Shown: positions 18,436 to 26,310 of the stretch, piece after piece
Numbering within the stretch: position 1 is the first letter of the stretch
How the letters are laid out: every line of letters starts with the position of its first letter
Virus record (IMG/VR): IMGVR_UViG_3300045996_000815
Coordinates: 1 to 35,544 of that record
Length of the DNA stretch: 35,544 bases
DNA from: a virus
Strand: one strand, 5' to 3'
Notes under the pieces: model-generated
What the model was told of the DNA's origin: nothing
What the model saw: the letters and a program-made list of their open reading frames with translations, nothing else
Databases searched by the model: none
Program-made: the position numbers and the translations under genes

Positions 18436-18472
18436 AGAAAAGGCTATCTTAAGTCTAACCTCAAGATAGCCT
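18436..18472 (-). terminator. Intrinsic terminator after the SGNH gene
   Basis: AGGCTATCTT (18441-18450) and AAGATAGCCT (18463-18472) pair perfectly over 10 bp. Read leftward the stem is followed by TTTCTATAAC, a fair U-tail. It lies 33 nt beyond the SGNH stop codon and separates that gene from the 625-aa spike. Confidence 0.75.
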
Positions 18473-18504
18473 CCACTAACATATATCGTAGGTAACGCCG
18501 GCTG

Positions 18505-19803
18505 CTAACGGGCCAGCACCGTCGCCATGTCGATCGACGCCGCGGTCTCCCGATGCCCAAGCTGGGTCAGGTGGGTGCCGTCCGCCGTGTAGGCGCCGGC
18601 AACGCCCGTGGTCTTCCAATAGCCGGAGTCCAGCGAGCTTTCGACGGCGCCGCAGCACTCGATGTAGCCGGTCAGCGCGCTGGACGGAACCGAGCGTATC
18701 CAGTTGTTGGTGGCGACGCGGACAGCGTGGCTCGCGGAGTGTGTCTGGTTGTTGGTGGCGCTCGCCGGGCCGGTGGCCCAGCTATCGGAACTCGTGGTCA
18801 CCGGCGTGTAGGTGCACTGGTAAACCCGAGCACCCGTCGCACCGCACACAGACCAGATCGAGTTCAGCCGGCTCTGCATGGTCGCCAGGCTGGCCGCCGA
18901 GGTCAGGTCGTTGGAGCCCAACTGCTGAATGACGTGCGTCGGCTTGACACGGATCAGGAAGTCAATGAACCGGGAATAGCCGGCCGTGCCGAAGTGCGAC
19001 AGCGCCGTGCTGGCCCGCGTCCACTTGACGTAACCGTACTCGTTGCTGAGCGCCCGGCTCAGGTAGCCGTAGTCCCAGTACCCGGTCTCCGCCGTGTCGC
19101 CCTGCCCCCAGCCGGAGGAGGAACCAATGATCAGGACGTTGGCCGCGTCGCCGGCGTGCAGCCCCAGGATCGCCGACGGGCAGTAGACCGAGGCCGCCGA
19201 GAAGGAGGTATAAGACACGTCGTCCGACTTGTCGGTCGTGGAGGCGTAGCCCTCGCCGATGGCGGTGTTGGCGGCCTGGCTGACGGGCCACTTTTCGCCC
19301 AGGTTGGTCACCGTGACGTAGGTCCGGACAAAGAACTTGGTGTCGGCCGGGATGCTCACGAACACCGGGTCCGAGGTCACCTGCTCATCGAGCGCCAGCG
19401 TCTTGGTGCGGGTCGTGCCGCCGAAATAGACCGGGTAGGCGACGCCGTTGTATTCCACGCTGGCCTTGACCGTGTGGACGGCGTGGCCCGTCGCCTCGCC
19501 GGTGGCGCCGATCGTGCAGTTCGCGAAGCACAGCTTGAGCCCCATCACGGCACCGCCGCGCTTGGTCCAGTGGGCCGACCGGTAGTTGGTCGTCTGGCTG
19601 GAACCCGAGGAGAAGCCGTTGAACGGGAAGTGGGTGCGGTTGCACACGACACTGGAGCCCCAGGTGTTCGCTTTGTCGATGCCGGCGCGCAGTCCGGTAA
19701 CCGACGAGGTCAGCGTGGCTACGGACCCCGGAGCGTCGTAGGCCCGCCCGTTGGGATACAGGTTCGTTGCGTAGCGGGATGCCATGTAACGATTCGTCGT
19801 CAT
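18505..19803 (-). CDS. SGNH/GDSL-family esterase of the spike module
   Basis: This 432-aa protein carries the SGNH blocks in order: LIIGSSSGWGQGD (225-237, nucleophile probably Ser229), the block III motif QQLGSNDL (293-300) with Asn298, and ADGTHLTQLGH (407-417) with Asp408 and His411. Residues 1-210 are a Thr/Ser/Gly-rich beta domain that may attach to the virion or bind carbohydrate. Phage SGNH proteins of this kind remove O-acetyl or other acyl groups from capsule or LPS. Sitting between two beta-helix spikes, it probably works with them on a decorated polysaccharide. The ATG at 19803 reads MTTNRYMASR. The gene has its own terminator and a leader element shared with the next gene. Confidence 0.82.
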   Translation of the reverse strand: MTTNRYMASRYATNLYPNGRAYDAPGSVATLTSSVTGLRAGIDKANTWGSSVVCNRTHFPFNGFSSGSSQTTNYRSAHWTKRGGAVMGLKLCFANCTIGATGEATGHAVHTVKASVEYNGVAYPVYFGGTTRTKTLALDEQVTSDPVFVSIPADTKFFVRTYVTVTNLGEKWPVSQAANTAIGEGYASTTDKSDDVSYTSFSAASVYCPSAILGLHAGDAANVLIIGSSSGWGQGDTAETGYWDYGYLSRALSNEYGYVKWTRASTALSHFGTAGYSRFIDFLIRVKPTHVIQQLGSNDLTSAASLATMQSRLNSIWSVCGATGARVYQCTYTPVTTSSDSWATGPASATNNQTHSASHAVRVATNNWIRSVPSSALTGYIECCGAVESSLDSGYWKTTGVAGAYTADGTHLTQLGHRETAASIDMATVLAR

Positions 19804-19844
19804 GGTGGGTAAACTCCAGTTGGTGGTGCGGGGGTTGGTTAGGC

Positions 19845-19859
19845 CGTATGGATCGTCAG
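19845..19859 (-). promoter_or_regulatory. 15-bp element upstream of the SGNH gene (copy 2)
   Basis: CGTATGGATCGTCAG on the plus strand, 42-56 nt upstream of the SGNH ATG, matching the element at 18416-18430 at 13 of 15 bases. It sits inside a weak hairpin with arms GGCCGT (19842-19847) and ACGGCC (19861-19866). Confidence 0.4.
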
Positions 19860-19869
19860 AACGGCCGGG

Positions 19870-22368
19870 TTACGGGGTCTCCAGCGCCGCGACGCGGGCT
19901 GAAAGTTCCTGAACAGCCTTGATCAGGCTGCTGGTCAGTTCGCCGTAGCGAATGCCCTGTTTGGTCTCGCCGGTCAGCCGGGTTTCGCCGGTCGGGAATC
20001 CCTCGGCGTCCAGAACCTCTTCCTCGGTCGGGGTTTCGATGAAGGCGGCGTGGTCGATCCCCAGGCTTGCCAGCACCGCCTGAAGCTCCTGAGCCAGCAG
20101 ACCGTGGTGGGGGCGGACTCCGAGGCGGCCATCACCGCTGTCGATCAGCGTGTACTGCACCGGCCTCAAGAGATTGATGAAGTCCAGCCCCAGCGGTTCA
20201 TCGATAATGTCGGTCTTGTTGCGCGCGTCCGACGACACGACAACGGCGTTGGTGGTATCAATGTCGGTGAACCAGCCCTTAGATGTCCGGTTGGCCGTGC
20301 CGCCGATCACGTTGATGTAGGCCGTGTCCCAGCGCTGCGAGGTGGCCCCGAGATTGGTTCCAAGGTCGGTGGCGGGCCACGGTGCCTGGGTGAACTCCAC
20401 CCGGTTGGTCAGCCAGCGGGTGTTGAGAGCGCCGTTGATCGCCATACCGATCGTGTTGGTTCCCGATCGGTACAGCCCGCAATCCGGGTCACTGAGGAAG
20501 CTGAGCGCGGGAGCCGTAACCAGGCCATCGCCGGCCGCCAGGTTGCCAACCTGGGACAGTGGCCCATTAGCCCGAACCCGTGTTGTGGTGCCCACGTCGG
20601 AGATTGACGTGCTGTCGTTCCAGGTGTGCCACAGCGTGGTGTCCACCTGGAGGTATGTATCCGTCGCCCCGGCGTTCACCCGCAACAGTCGCTCCGGGTT
20701 GGTCGGCGTGCCGGAACGGGCATAAATCGGATTCACGATCCGGATGCGCGCGCAGCCGGTGTCGATCCGGAACGGGTAGTTCGTGGTTCCCGTGCCCGTG
20801 TTGATGAACTTGCAGTCCACGAACGAGCAATCGGCCTGACCTTCGGCGTAGTAGGCCAGCCGGCCGGTACCGTCCCACTCCCCAATGACCGTGCAGTCCA
20901 TCACATCGATGAACCGGTTCCCCGCCAGGGCGGTATCCGACCGCAACCGAACGCCGTAGACGCCATAGGCGCCCATGTTGATCACGCAGCCGGTGATGCG
21001 CCCGTACTCGCTTTCATCGATGGTGATCAGCGATTGCTGACTGTCGATCACCGCATTGTTGATCACGCCCGAGATGGTGCAGCCCGAGATGACAAAGTTT
21101 TTGCAGGTGCCCAGCTCGATGCCGCGACCGCACCCTTCCGCCACACAGCCGGTAATGGACACGCCGTCCACGTTCCGGACCTTGTAGGGGCTGCTGTCTG
21201 TGTTATTCCGCTCGACGCATCCGGTGATCGCCAGCCCCCGGCTCTGCGTCACGCCGCGGTCGGTGATGTAGATCAGATGCGCGGGGTTGCTGGTGGTGTT
21301 CTCGCAGTCGCGGCCGATCACCCGCTCGATCAGGCAGCCGTCAAACTGCCGCGCCAGGATGCCGAAATCATGCTTGATGATCACGCAATCCAGCACCCGG
21401 AAGTTCTTGGCCAGCGTGACGGTGTCCGCCTCCTGCCCGTGAAACCCGATCCCGGCCGTCCAGTTGTAAAATCGGCAGTTCTGAACCGTCAGGTCGTCGC
21501 CGCTGATCTGCAAAACGCCCGCGTGGTAATTGATGCCCGCCCGGTAGATACCGGACGATGTGCTGCCGGCCTTGGCCTGCGTCGAGTTCAGATAGATACC
21601 GCTGATCGTGATCTTGTTCGCGCTGACGATGATGCCCGGCGTCGTCGCCGTTACCTGCTGGATCTCAGCACCCTGCCCATACAGCCCGGCACCCTCCGTC
21701 GATGCCGTCAGGGGAGCCGTGATCTTGTACGTACCGGGCGGCACAAGGATGGGCTTGCCGGTCGCGAGTGCGAGGTTCAGTGCCGCCGTGTCGTCCGTCG
21801 AGCCATCACCGACCGCGCCGAAATCCTTGACCGAAACGACCTCGCGCACCTTGTCGCCGAGCGAGCGGGTGACCGCACCCGTACCGGTCTGGAGCACGTC
21901 CAGCTTGTCGGTGATGGCCTGCTGATCGCTCACCGTGTTGCTGATGCTGGCCGCCGTCACCCAGCCGGTGGAAACCAGCAGGGCCTCGGCCGCGTCACGG
22001 GCGGTATCCGCCAGAACGGCTGAAGCGGCTGAGGCACTGGCCGAAGCGGCGGCTGCGGTGGCTGAGGCACTGGCGGCCGTGGCCGAAGTCCCGGCGGCGG
22101 TGGCGGACACGGCGGCGGCTGATGCCGAGGCGGCGGTTGTCGTCACCACGCTGGTGATGGTATCCAGGGCCGCGGCGACGGCGGTCACGTCCTCCATCAC
22201 CTCGTCGATGTTGTTGATCAGTCCGAGGTTGGCCGAGACATGCTTGACCGCGGCGATGTTGGTGGCCACGGTGCGGACGGTATCGTAGGCGTTGCCGATC
22301 AGCTTGTCGGCGATCGGCTCGACCCCGTTGTAGGGGTCGTTGGCGGGGCGGTAACCCATCAGATCCAT
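19870..22368 (-). CDS. Primary tailspike with beta-helix and S74 autochaperone
   Basis: This 832-aa protein has a long N-terminal region (1-75), a low-complexity Ala/Ser/Thr helix (about 77-130), then GTGAVTRSLGDKVREV and VSVKDFGAVGDGSTDDTAAL (about 181-200), the Pectate_lyase_3 entry motif, and a beta-helix to about 600. The C-terminus is a Peptidase_S74 intramolecular chaperone: SSDARNKTDI with Ser713 and Lys718, five apart as in the known Ser-Lys dyad, then LRPVQYTLI and GLLAQELQAV. The chaperone should trimerise the spike and then cut itself off before Ser713. The ATG overlaps the end of the adaptor gene by 10 nt. The long head domain makes this the likely tail-attached spike and docking platform for the second one. 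Confidence 0.88.
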   Translation of the reverse strand: MDLMGYRPANDPYNGVEPIADKLIGNAYDTVRTVATNIAAVKHVSANLGLINNIDEVMEDVTAVAAALDTITSVVTTTAASASAAAVSATAAGTSATAASASATAAAASASASAASAVLADTARDAAEALLVSTGWVTAASISNTVSDQQAITDKLDVLQTGTGAVTRSLGDKVREVVSVKDFGAVGDGSTDDTAALNLALATGKPILVPPGTYKITAPLTASTEGAGLYGQGAEIQQVTATTPGIIVSANKITISGIYLNSTQAKAGSTSSGIYRAGINYHAGVLQISGDDLTVQNCRFYNWTAGIGFHGQEADTVTLAKNFRVLDCVIIKHDFGILARQFDGCLIERVIGRDCENTTSNPAHLIYITDRGVTQSRGLAITGCVERNNTDSSPYKVRNVDGVSITGCVAEGCGRGIELGTCKNFVISGCTISGVINNAVIDSQQSLITIDESEYGRITGCVINMGAYGVYGVRLRSDTALAGNRFIDVMDCTVIGEWDGTGRLAYYAEGQADCSFVDCKFINTGTGTTNYPFRIDTGCARIRIVNPIYARSGTPTNPERLLRVNAGATDTYLQVDTTLWHTWNDSTSISDVGTTTRVRANGPLSQVGNLAAGDGLVTAPALSFLSDPDCGLYRSGTNTIGMAINGALNTRWLTNRVEFTQAPWPATDLGTNLGATSQRWDTAYINVIGGTANRTSKGWFTDIDTTNAVVVSSDARNKTDIIDEPLGLDFINLLRPVQYTLIDSGDGRLGVRPHHGLLAQELQAVLASLGIDHAAFIETPTEEEVLDAEGFPTGETRLTGETKQGIRYGELTSSLIKAVQELSARVAALETP

Positions 22369-23072
22369 CCTCGTTTGGCGAAGCGGTTGTTGGTGGTGGC
22401 GATGCTGGTGGCGACCAGATCCTCCGAGATCGCCTCGGCGCAGATCTCCTCGTAGCGGGCCTTGTGCTCCAGCGCCTTGTTGGTCGCTTCCGCCGTGTTC
22501 ATCGCGCTGTAGACCTTCCAGGCGATGAACGCCGTCAGGGCTCCGACCAGCGGGTCCGGCAGCTCGACCTCACCGGTTGGAACCAAGTGGCTGAGGATCG
22601 GCGGCTGGGCCTGGTAGAGCACCGAGAGGGAGACCTCCGCGATGAAGTACGGCACCTGGAGAATCCGGGCCTGCGGCGTGAACACGCTGTTGGACAGCTC
22701 GGTGTCGTTGAGCGGCAGCTTGTTGCCGAGGCTGTCGTAGACGGCCAGCACCCGGATCACGTCGTTGGCAAACGTCTCCCGGCCCATGTCCTTGATGTAG
22801 GGGTACGCGACCTCGGCCGGGTTGTAGACCGTCTCGGAGAACCGCCGGTCCAGGTGGTAGTGGGTGATACCCTCGACCAGCTCGACGATCACATCCTTCT
22901 CGGACAGGATATATTTGGAGTAGAGCCGGAGCAGGCCCTCGTTGGCGTGCTGGACGATCCGGGGCTGGGCGGCGGCGGTGATCGTTCCCGCGCCGTCAGA
23001 CCCGATCGCCAGGTTGCTGAACTCGCCGTAGGACAGGAGTTGATACAGGTCTGTAACGGTGATGTTGGTCAC
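22359..23072 (-). CDS. Head-tail adaptor protein, SU10-adaptor-like
   Basis: This 237-aa protein matches the SU10-type adaptor of podoviruses: TVTDLYQLLSYGEFSNLAIG near the start, QPRIVQHANEGLLRLYSKYI (about 36-55), the RFSETVYNP and DMGRETFANDVIRVLAVYDS segments, and a helical C-terminus with ALEHKARYEEICAEAIS. It would ring the portal and connect it to nozzle and tailspikes. The start is GTG at 23072; a GGGGG ribosome site lies in a hairpin with arms GGGAACC and GGTTCCC (23076-23098), which may limit translation. Its end overlaps the primary spike ATG, linking adaptor and spike synthesis. Confidence 0.8.
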   Translation of the reverse strand: MTNITVTDLYQLLSYGEFSNLAIGSDGAGTITAAAQPRIVQHANEGLLRLYSKYILSEKDVIVELVEGITHYHLDRRFSETVYNPAEVAYPYIKDMGRETFANDVIRVLAVYDSLGNKLPLNDTELSNSVFTPQARILQVPYFIAEVSLSVLYQAQPPILSHLVPTGEVELPDPLVGALTAFIAWKVYSAMNTAEATNKALEHKARYEEICAEAISEDLVATSIATTNNRFAKRGWI

Positions 23073-23075
23073 GGT

Positions 23076-23098
23076 GGGAACCCCCTGGGTTGGTTCCC
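23076..23098 (-). promoter_or_regulatory. Hairpin over the adaptor ribosome-binding site
   Basis: GGGAACC (23076-23082) and GGTTCCC (23092-23098) pair over 7 bp with a 9-nt loop, 3 nt upstream of the GTG start. The only purine-rich ribosome site lies in the stem-loop boundary, so folding would block it unless ribosomes arrive from the terminase gene. Confidence 0.4.
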
Positions 23099-23108
23099 AA
23101 ACATATCT

Positions 23109-24695
23109 CTAAACGATATAGGAGGCGAGGGATAATTCCTCCGAAGAGGTAGCCTCCTCCCATCTGTCTACTTCGTCAGGGGTGGCCGGCATCGAGTCCG
23201 ACGGCTTCCACGGCCGGAGAAACCCCAGCATGGATATGGTGTCCAGGCAGTCGTCCTTGCCCTTGAGGCCGTTGACCGTGGCGAGCCGCATCTGCTGGAC
23301 GAAGTTGCCCATAATAGGGGACAGCTTGAGTTCTTCCGGGAAGTACATCTTGCCGGCCTTGAACCAAGGAACGACCAGGTTGAACCGCGCCAGCTTGTCG
23401 GTGATCGGCCGGATGCCGGGGGCACCGGACTTCTCAGAGCTGGCGAAATTGAACCAGATGTTCCGGTTGATCATCTCGCCCTGGAGCCATTGGATAAAGG
23501 CGCCCTGCTGCCCGGTGGTCTCGATGCCGACACTCTGCGGCTTGTACTCACTCACCAGGCGGAAGAGATCGTTGACCGTCCGGTCCATGGTCTGGCGCTC
23601 GCACACACCGTCCACCCAGAACCAGTCGCCGTTGGCGCTGTAGGCCCAGACCGAGATCACGCTGAAATCGGCGGTATCCTTCTTCGAGGTGGCGAAGTCG
23701 GTCGTGATGTAGAAATTAAACGAGTTCTTGTTGGTCAGCAGGTTCTGGCGCGCGTACCAGCGGATCTCGCTGTCCTGGACCAGGCGCTCCTCCTCGGAAC
23801 TGATCCGCAGCATCAGCTCCTGCATGAAGGCCGAGAGCTTGCCGGTCTTGACCGCCAGCTCGTACTGCTCGCTGACGTAATCGTAGGAGAACCGATCGGC
23901 CCAGGCGCCGGAGAATTCCTCGCGCGTGCAGGGGAACTTCTCGCAGACCGGCCAGACGTTGACATCCCAGGCGCCGGACTCCACCGCCTCGATCAGGATG
24001 TCGTCCTTATTAAAGGGCGTGCCGTTGAAGATCACCTTCCGTCTCGTTGGGTCCATCGCGTGGTTGACCCCCTTATAGACGGTGTCCTTGATCGTCATCA
24101 TGGCGGCGCGGGAGTGGGCGTCGTCGTCCGACACGAGGTCGTCGAGCACCGCCAGCACCGGCCGCTTGCCGAAGATCTTGGTGCCGCGCAGCCCCGTCTT
24201 GGCGCCGAACATCTTGATGCCGAGCGTCTCGCCCGAGCGGTTGGTGAACTCCAGGTAGTTGTCGGTAAAGCTGGCCTTGGGTATCCACTCCTGGAGGAAG
24301 TCGCTTTGTCGGTAGCGGTGCTCGATGTTCTTGCGGGCGGACTTGACGCCGTTGTCCATCGAGTCCGAGACGTAGATCATGCCGTCCACCGGGCCGAAGC
24401 CGGGGATGTAGTGGAACACCCCCAAAAATAAGCTGAGGTACTCCATGAACAGCGTGGTCTTGGCGGCGCCGCGGAACACCAGGTTGGCGATGTACTTCTC
24501 CTTGCTGACCACCTTGTCCAGCATCTTGAGATGGACGGGGGGCGTCTTGTTGCTCTCGCCCTGGACGCCGTTGGCCAGCTTGATGAAGTTCATGAAGGTC
24601 AGCGCGAACTCGGACGGCAGGTAGTCCGCCGAGTTCAGCTCGCGGTAATCGACCTGGTCGAGCCACTCGTCGAGTTCCTGTTTGATCAGCGCCAT
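23109..24695 (-). CDS. terL: Terminase large subunit
   Basis: This 528-aa packaging motor has an N-terminal ATPase: the Walker A-like FRGAAKTT at 74-81 (Lys79), a hydrophobic-acidic Walker B at VLAVLDD (180-186), and a coupling-type FNGTPFN (223-229). The C-terminal nuclease follows the RNase H fold with acidic residues Asp333 (YITTDFAT), Glu392 (VGIETTGQ) and Asp481/482 or Asp485 (GKDDCLDTISM). It pumps DNA through the portal and cuts the concatemer. The Walker A is atypical (RGAAKTT instead of GxxGxGKT), as in many podoviruses. It starts 1 nt after the putative small subunit stop, so translation is coupled. Confidence 0.95.
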   Translation of the reverse strand: MALIKQELDEWLDQVDYRELNSADYLPSEFALTFMNFIKLANGVQGESNKTPPVHLKMLDKVVSKEKYIANLVFRGAAKTTLFMEYLSLFLGVFHYIPGFGPVDGMIYVSDSMDNGVKSARKNIEHRYRQSDFLQEWIPKASFTDNYLEFTNRSGETLGIKMFGAKTGLRGTKIFGKRPVLAVLDDLVSDDDAHSRAAMMTIKDTVYKGVNHAMDPTRRKVIFNGTPFNKDDILIEAVESGAWDVNVWPVCEKFPCTREEFSGAWADRFSYDYVSEQYELAVKTGKLSAFMQELMLRISSEEERLVQDSEIRWYARQNLLTNKNSFNFYITTDFATSKKDTADFSVISVWAYSANGDWFWVDGVCERQTMDRTVNDLFRLVSEYKPQSVGIETTGQQGAFIQWLQGEMINRNIWFNFASSEKSGAPGIRPITDKLARFNLVVPWFKAGKMYFPEELKLSPIMGNFVQQMRLATVNGLKGKDDCLDTISMLGFLRPWKPSDSMPATPDEVDRWEEATSSEELSLASYIV

Positions 24696-24696
24696 G

Positions 24697-25437
24697 TCAC
24701 GGGACCTCTTCGGGCGTCACGTCGATGATCTTCTGGGCGGCGATGTCCTGGGTGCTGACCCCCTGGCCGATCATCGCGCGCTGCTGCTGGGCCAGCTTGG
24801 TCAACATATCTTTGAGTTCGTTCATGCCCGAGGTCTCGCGCATGTCGATGTTGACCAGCGGGCCGGACTCTTTTGGTTTGGCCAGGTGGGTCAGGATGGA
24901 GTTCGCCGCCTGGGTCCGGACCAGCTCGGACTGGGCACTGAGCATCAGCTCGGCCTGGGTGTTGATCGCGCGCTGGTAAATGTCCTGGTTCAGGACCCAG
25001 CTCGGCACCAGGGTCTGTTCCATGACGAGGTTGACCAGCTTGCCTCGGGCATAGGCCGAGACGTAGGCCGAGATGTCCTTAGCACTGGTTCCCTTGGCGA
25101 CCAGGGCCTGGTAGCGCTGGGGGAAGGTCTTGAAGTAGGCGTCCTGCTGGGTCATGCCCATCAGCCGGTGGCTGACGAAGACGACCGCGTGCAGGTAATC
25201 CTCGGTCTTGAACTTGCCCTCCTGGAGGACCTTGGTGTAGCTGATGAAGTTGTTCCGGACCTGCTCGGCGACGATCGGGTCGGAGACGATGTTGTTGACC
25301 AGATCGACGAAGGCCGGCGTCGCCGCCCCCTTGAGGTTGGCGGGCAGCGCCTTGGAGACCTGCTCGACCGTCAGGTCATCCGGGTTGGAACCAAGGGAAG
25401 GAACGGGGGGCACGGGGGCGGCGGGGAGGGTCGTCAC
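24697..25437 (-). CDS. Putative terminase small subunit
   Basis: This 246-aa protein is mainly helical after a Pro/Ala-rich N-terminus (1-30). Residues about 65-160 contain FKTEDYLHAVVFVSHRLMGM and KTFPQRYQALVAKGTSAKDI, consistent with a small-terminase helical core, and the C-terminus has ETSGMNELKDMLTKLAQQQR, which could contact the large subunit. It lies immediately before terL with a 1-nt gap, the usual place for the DNA-recognition subunit. The start is GTG at 25437 with AGGAG 6 nt upstream. I infer the role from position and size; no textbook helix-turn-helix is obvious. Confidence 0.65.
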   Translation of the reverse strand: MTTLPAAPVPPVPSLGSNPDDLTVEQVSKALPANLKGAATPAFVDLVNNIVSDPIVAEQVRNNFISYTKVLQEGKFKTEDYLHAVVFVSHRLMGMTQQDAYFKTFPQRYQALVAKGTSAKDISAYVSAYARGKLVNLVMEQTLVPSWVLNQDIYQRAINTQAELMLSAQSELVRTQAANSILTHLAKPKESGPLVNIDMRETSGMNELKDMLTKLAQQQRAMIGQGVSTQDIAAQKIIDVTPEEVP

Positions 25438-25449
25438 TTTCTTCTCCTA

Positions 25450-25566
25450 TTAATCTTTGGGGTCGGTGTCTCTGGGGGCGGGCTCGGCGGGGGCCGGGAC
25501 CGGGAGGTTCAGGCTGGTCCGGAGCAGAACGCCCCAGAGGATATACAGGGTGATGAACAGGGGCAT
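25450..25566 (-). CDS. 38-aa single-pass membrane protein
   Basis: A 38-codon frame starts MPLFITLYILWGVLLRTS, one membrane helix, and ends in a Pro/Ala/Asp-rich tail. AGGA lies 9 nt before the ATG at 25566, and the gene fits exactly in the gap between its neighbours (12 nt to the terminase small subunit). Size and topology resemble phage micropeptides acting on membranes, for instance pinholins or superinfection-exclusion peptides. Function unknown. Confidence 0.5.
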   Translation of the reverse strand: MPLFITLYILWGVLLRTSLNLPVPAPAEPAPRDTDPKD

Positions 25567-25580
25567 GTCTTACTTCCTAT

Positions 25581-25847
25581 TTATGTTTGGGGGGTGGGGG
25601 TGGGTTGGTTCGGTGCGGCCTGCGCCGCCCACCGCCGTCGCCACAGCCGCTTCGCGGCGGTGGCTCGGACGTGGCGGCTGGCCCGCAACTGGACCCGGTC
25701 CTGGCCGGTCGAGTCCCGGTGGATGCGGAAGTCGATGGTGTGGACCAAGTCACAGTCGCAGCAGGCCATCTTGTAGCCGGTCGCGACCGGCTGTATCCAA
25801 TCGGACCAGCCGTCGTCGTTCTCAATGACCTTGGTGTAGCGAGTCAC
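25581..25847 (-). CDS. Small protein with Cys-Cys-x-Cys motif
   Basis: This 88-aa protein has WSDWIQPVATGYKMACCDCD near residues 15-34, a pattern shared by a widespread group of small phage and prophage proteins of unknown function. CCDC plus the nearby His (LVHTIDF) could hold a zinc ion. The C-terminus is Arg/Ala-rich, then Pro/Thr-rich. The GTG start at 25847 overlaps the TGA of the preceding gene (GTGA), so they are translationally coupled. Confidence 0.65.
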   Translation of the reverse strand: MTRYTKVIENDDGWSDWIQPVATGYKMACCDCDLVHTIDFRIHRDSTGQDRVQLRASRHVRATAAKRLWRRRWAAQAAPNQPTPTPQT

Positions 25848-26206
25848 AGTTCACCTCTTCTAAGATGGGTCGTGTTGGCGGCGTAGAGGTACCGGCACTC
25901 GACCGCCAGGAACCCGAACAGGGTCCGGAGTTTCCAGAGCGCCTCCCGGTAGGCGCACCGCTCGCCCAGCGCCGGATCGAACGTCCCATCGCCGCTGCCG
26001 GTGCAGGCCCCCCGCACCACGTAGCCGGTGTCCAGGATCACGGTACAGATCGTCATCGTCGTGCCCGGCGGGGTGGCGTAGGTGACGGTGGCGATGCGGG
26101 CCTCGATCGCCTGGTCGGGGATGCTGTCCTGCGGATCGGCCCCCGGTGACGGGGCGAGGTAGCAGGGACGGTACCGGTCGGATGGGGGCGGCTGGCTGTG
26201 GGCCAT
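25844..26206 (-). CDS. Gp49/gp66-like conserved phage protein
   Basis: This 120-aa protein matches the Phage_gp49_66 family (N4 gp49, Sf6 gp66) from IEARIATVTYATPPGTTMTI through ILDTGYVVRGACTGSGDGTF and REALWKLRTLFGFL. Members are about 100 aa, occur in many tailed phages, and have no settled function. I use the ATG at 26206 (MAHSQPPPSD) because TGAGGAAG lies 9 nt upstream; an in-frame ATG at 26224 adds six residues but has no ribosome site. It is the first gene of the leftward late operon. Confidence 0.75.
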   Translation of the reverse strand: MAHSQPPPSDRYRPCYLAPSPGADPQDSIPDQAIEARIATVTYATPPGTTMTICTVILDTGYVVRGACTGSGDGTFDPALGERCAYREALWKLRTLFGFLAVECRYLYAANTTHLRRGEL

Positions 26207-26263
26207 GGTGGTCGTCTTCCTCATACTTATGTCTAAGGGCCGGGTTGCTCTCCCGATCCCCCG

Positions 26264-26297
26264 TCACAAAAGTAGCCCCCCTTTTGGGGAGGACTAC
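26264..26297 (-). terminator. Leftward hairpin terminator or attenuator ahead of the late operon
   Basis: GTAG (26272-26275) plus CCCCCC (26276-26281) pair with GGGGAG (26286-26291) and CTAC (26294-26297), with one G-U pair and a 2-nt bulge. Read leftward the stem is followed by TTTTGTG. It lies about 60 nt upstream of the first late gene. It could stop leftward transcription from the control region until late in infection. Confidence 0.5.
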
Positions 26298-26310
26298 CCC
26301 TTGCATTACC

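Noticed and set aside
16511-22368. Diversity-generating retroelement target in the spike genes
   Set aside because: No reverse transcriptase gene and no template/variable repeat pair seen in the window.
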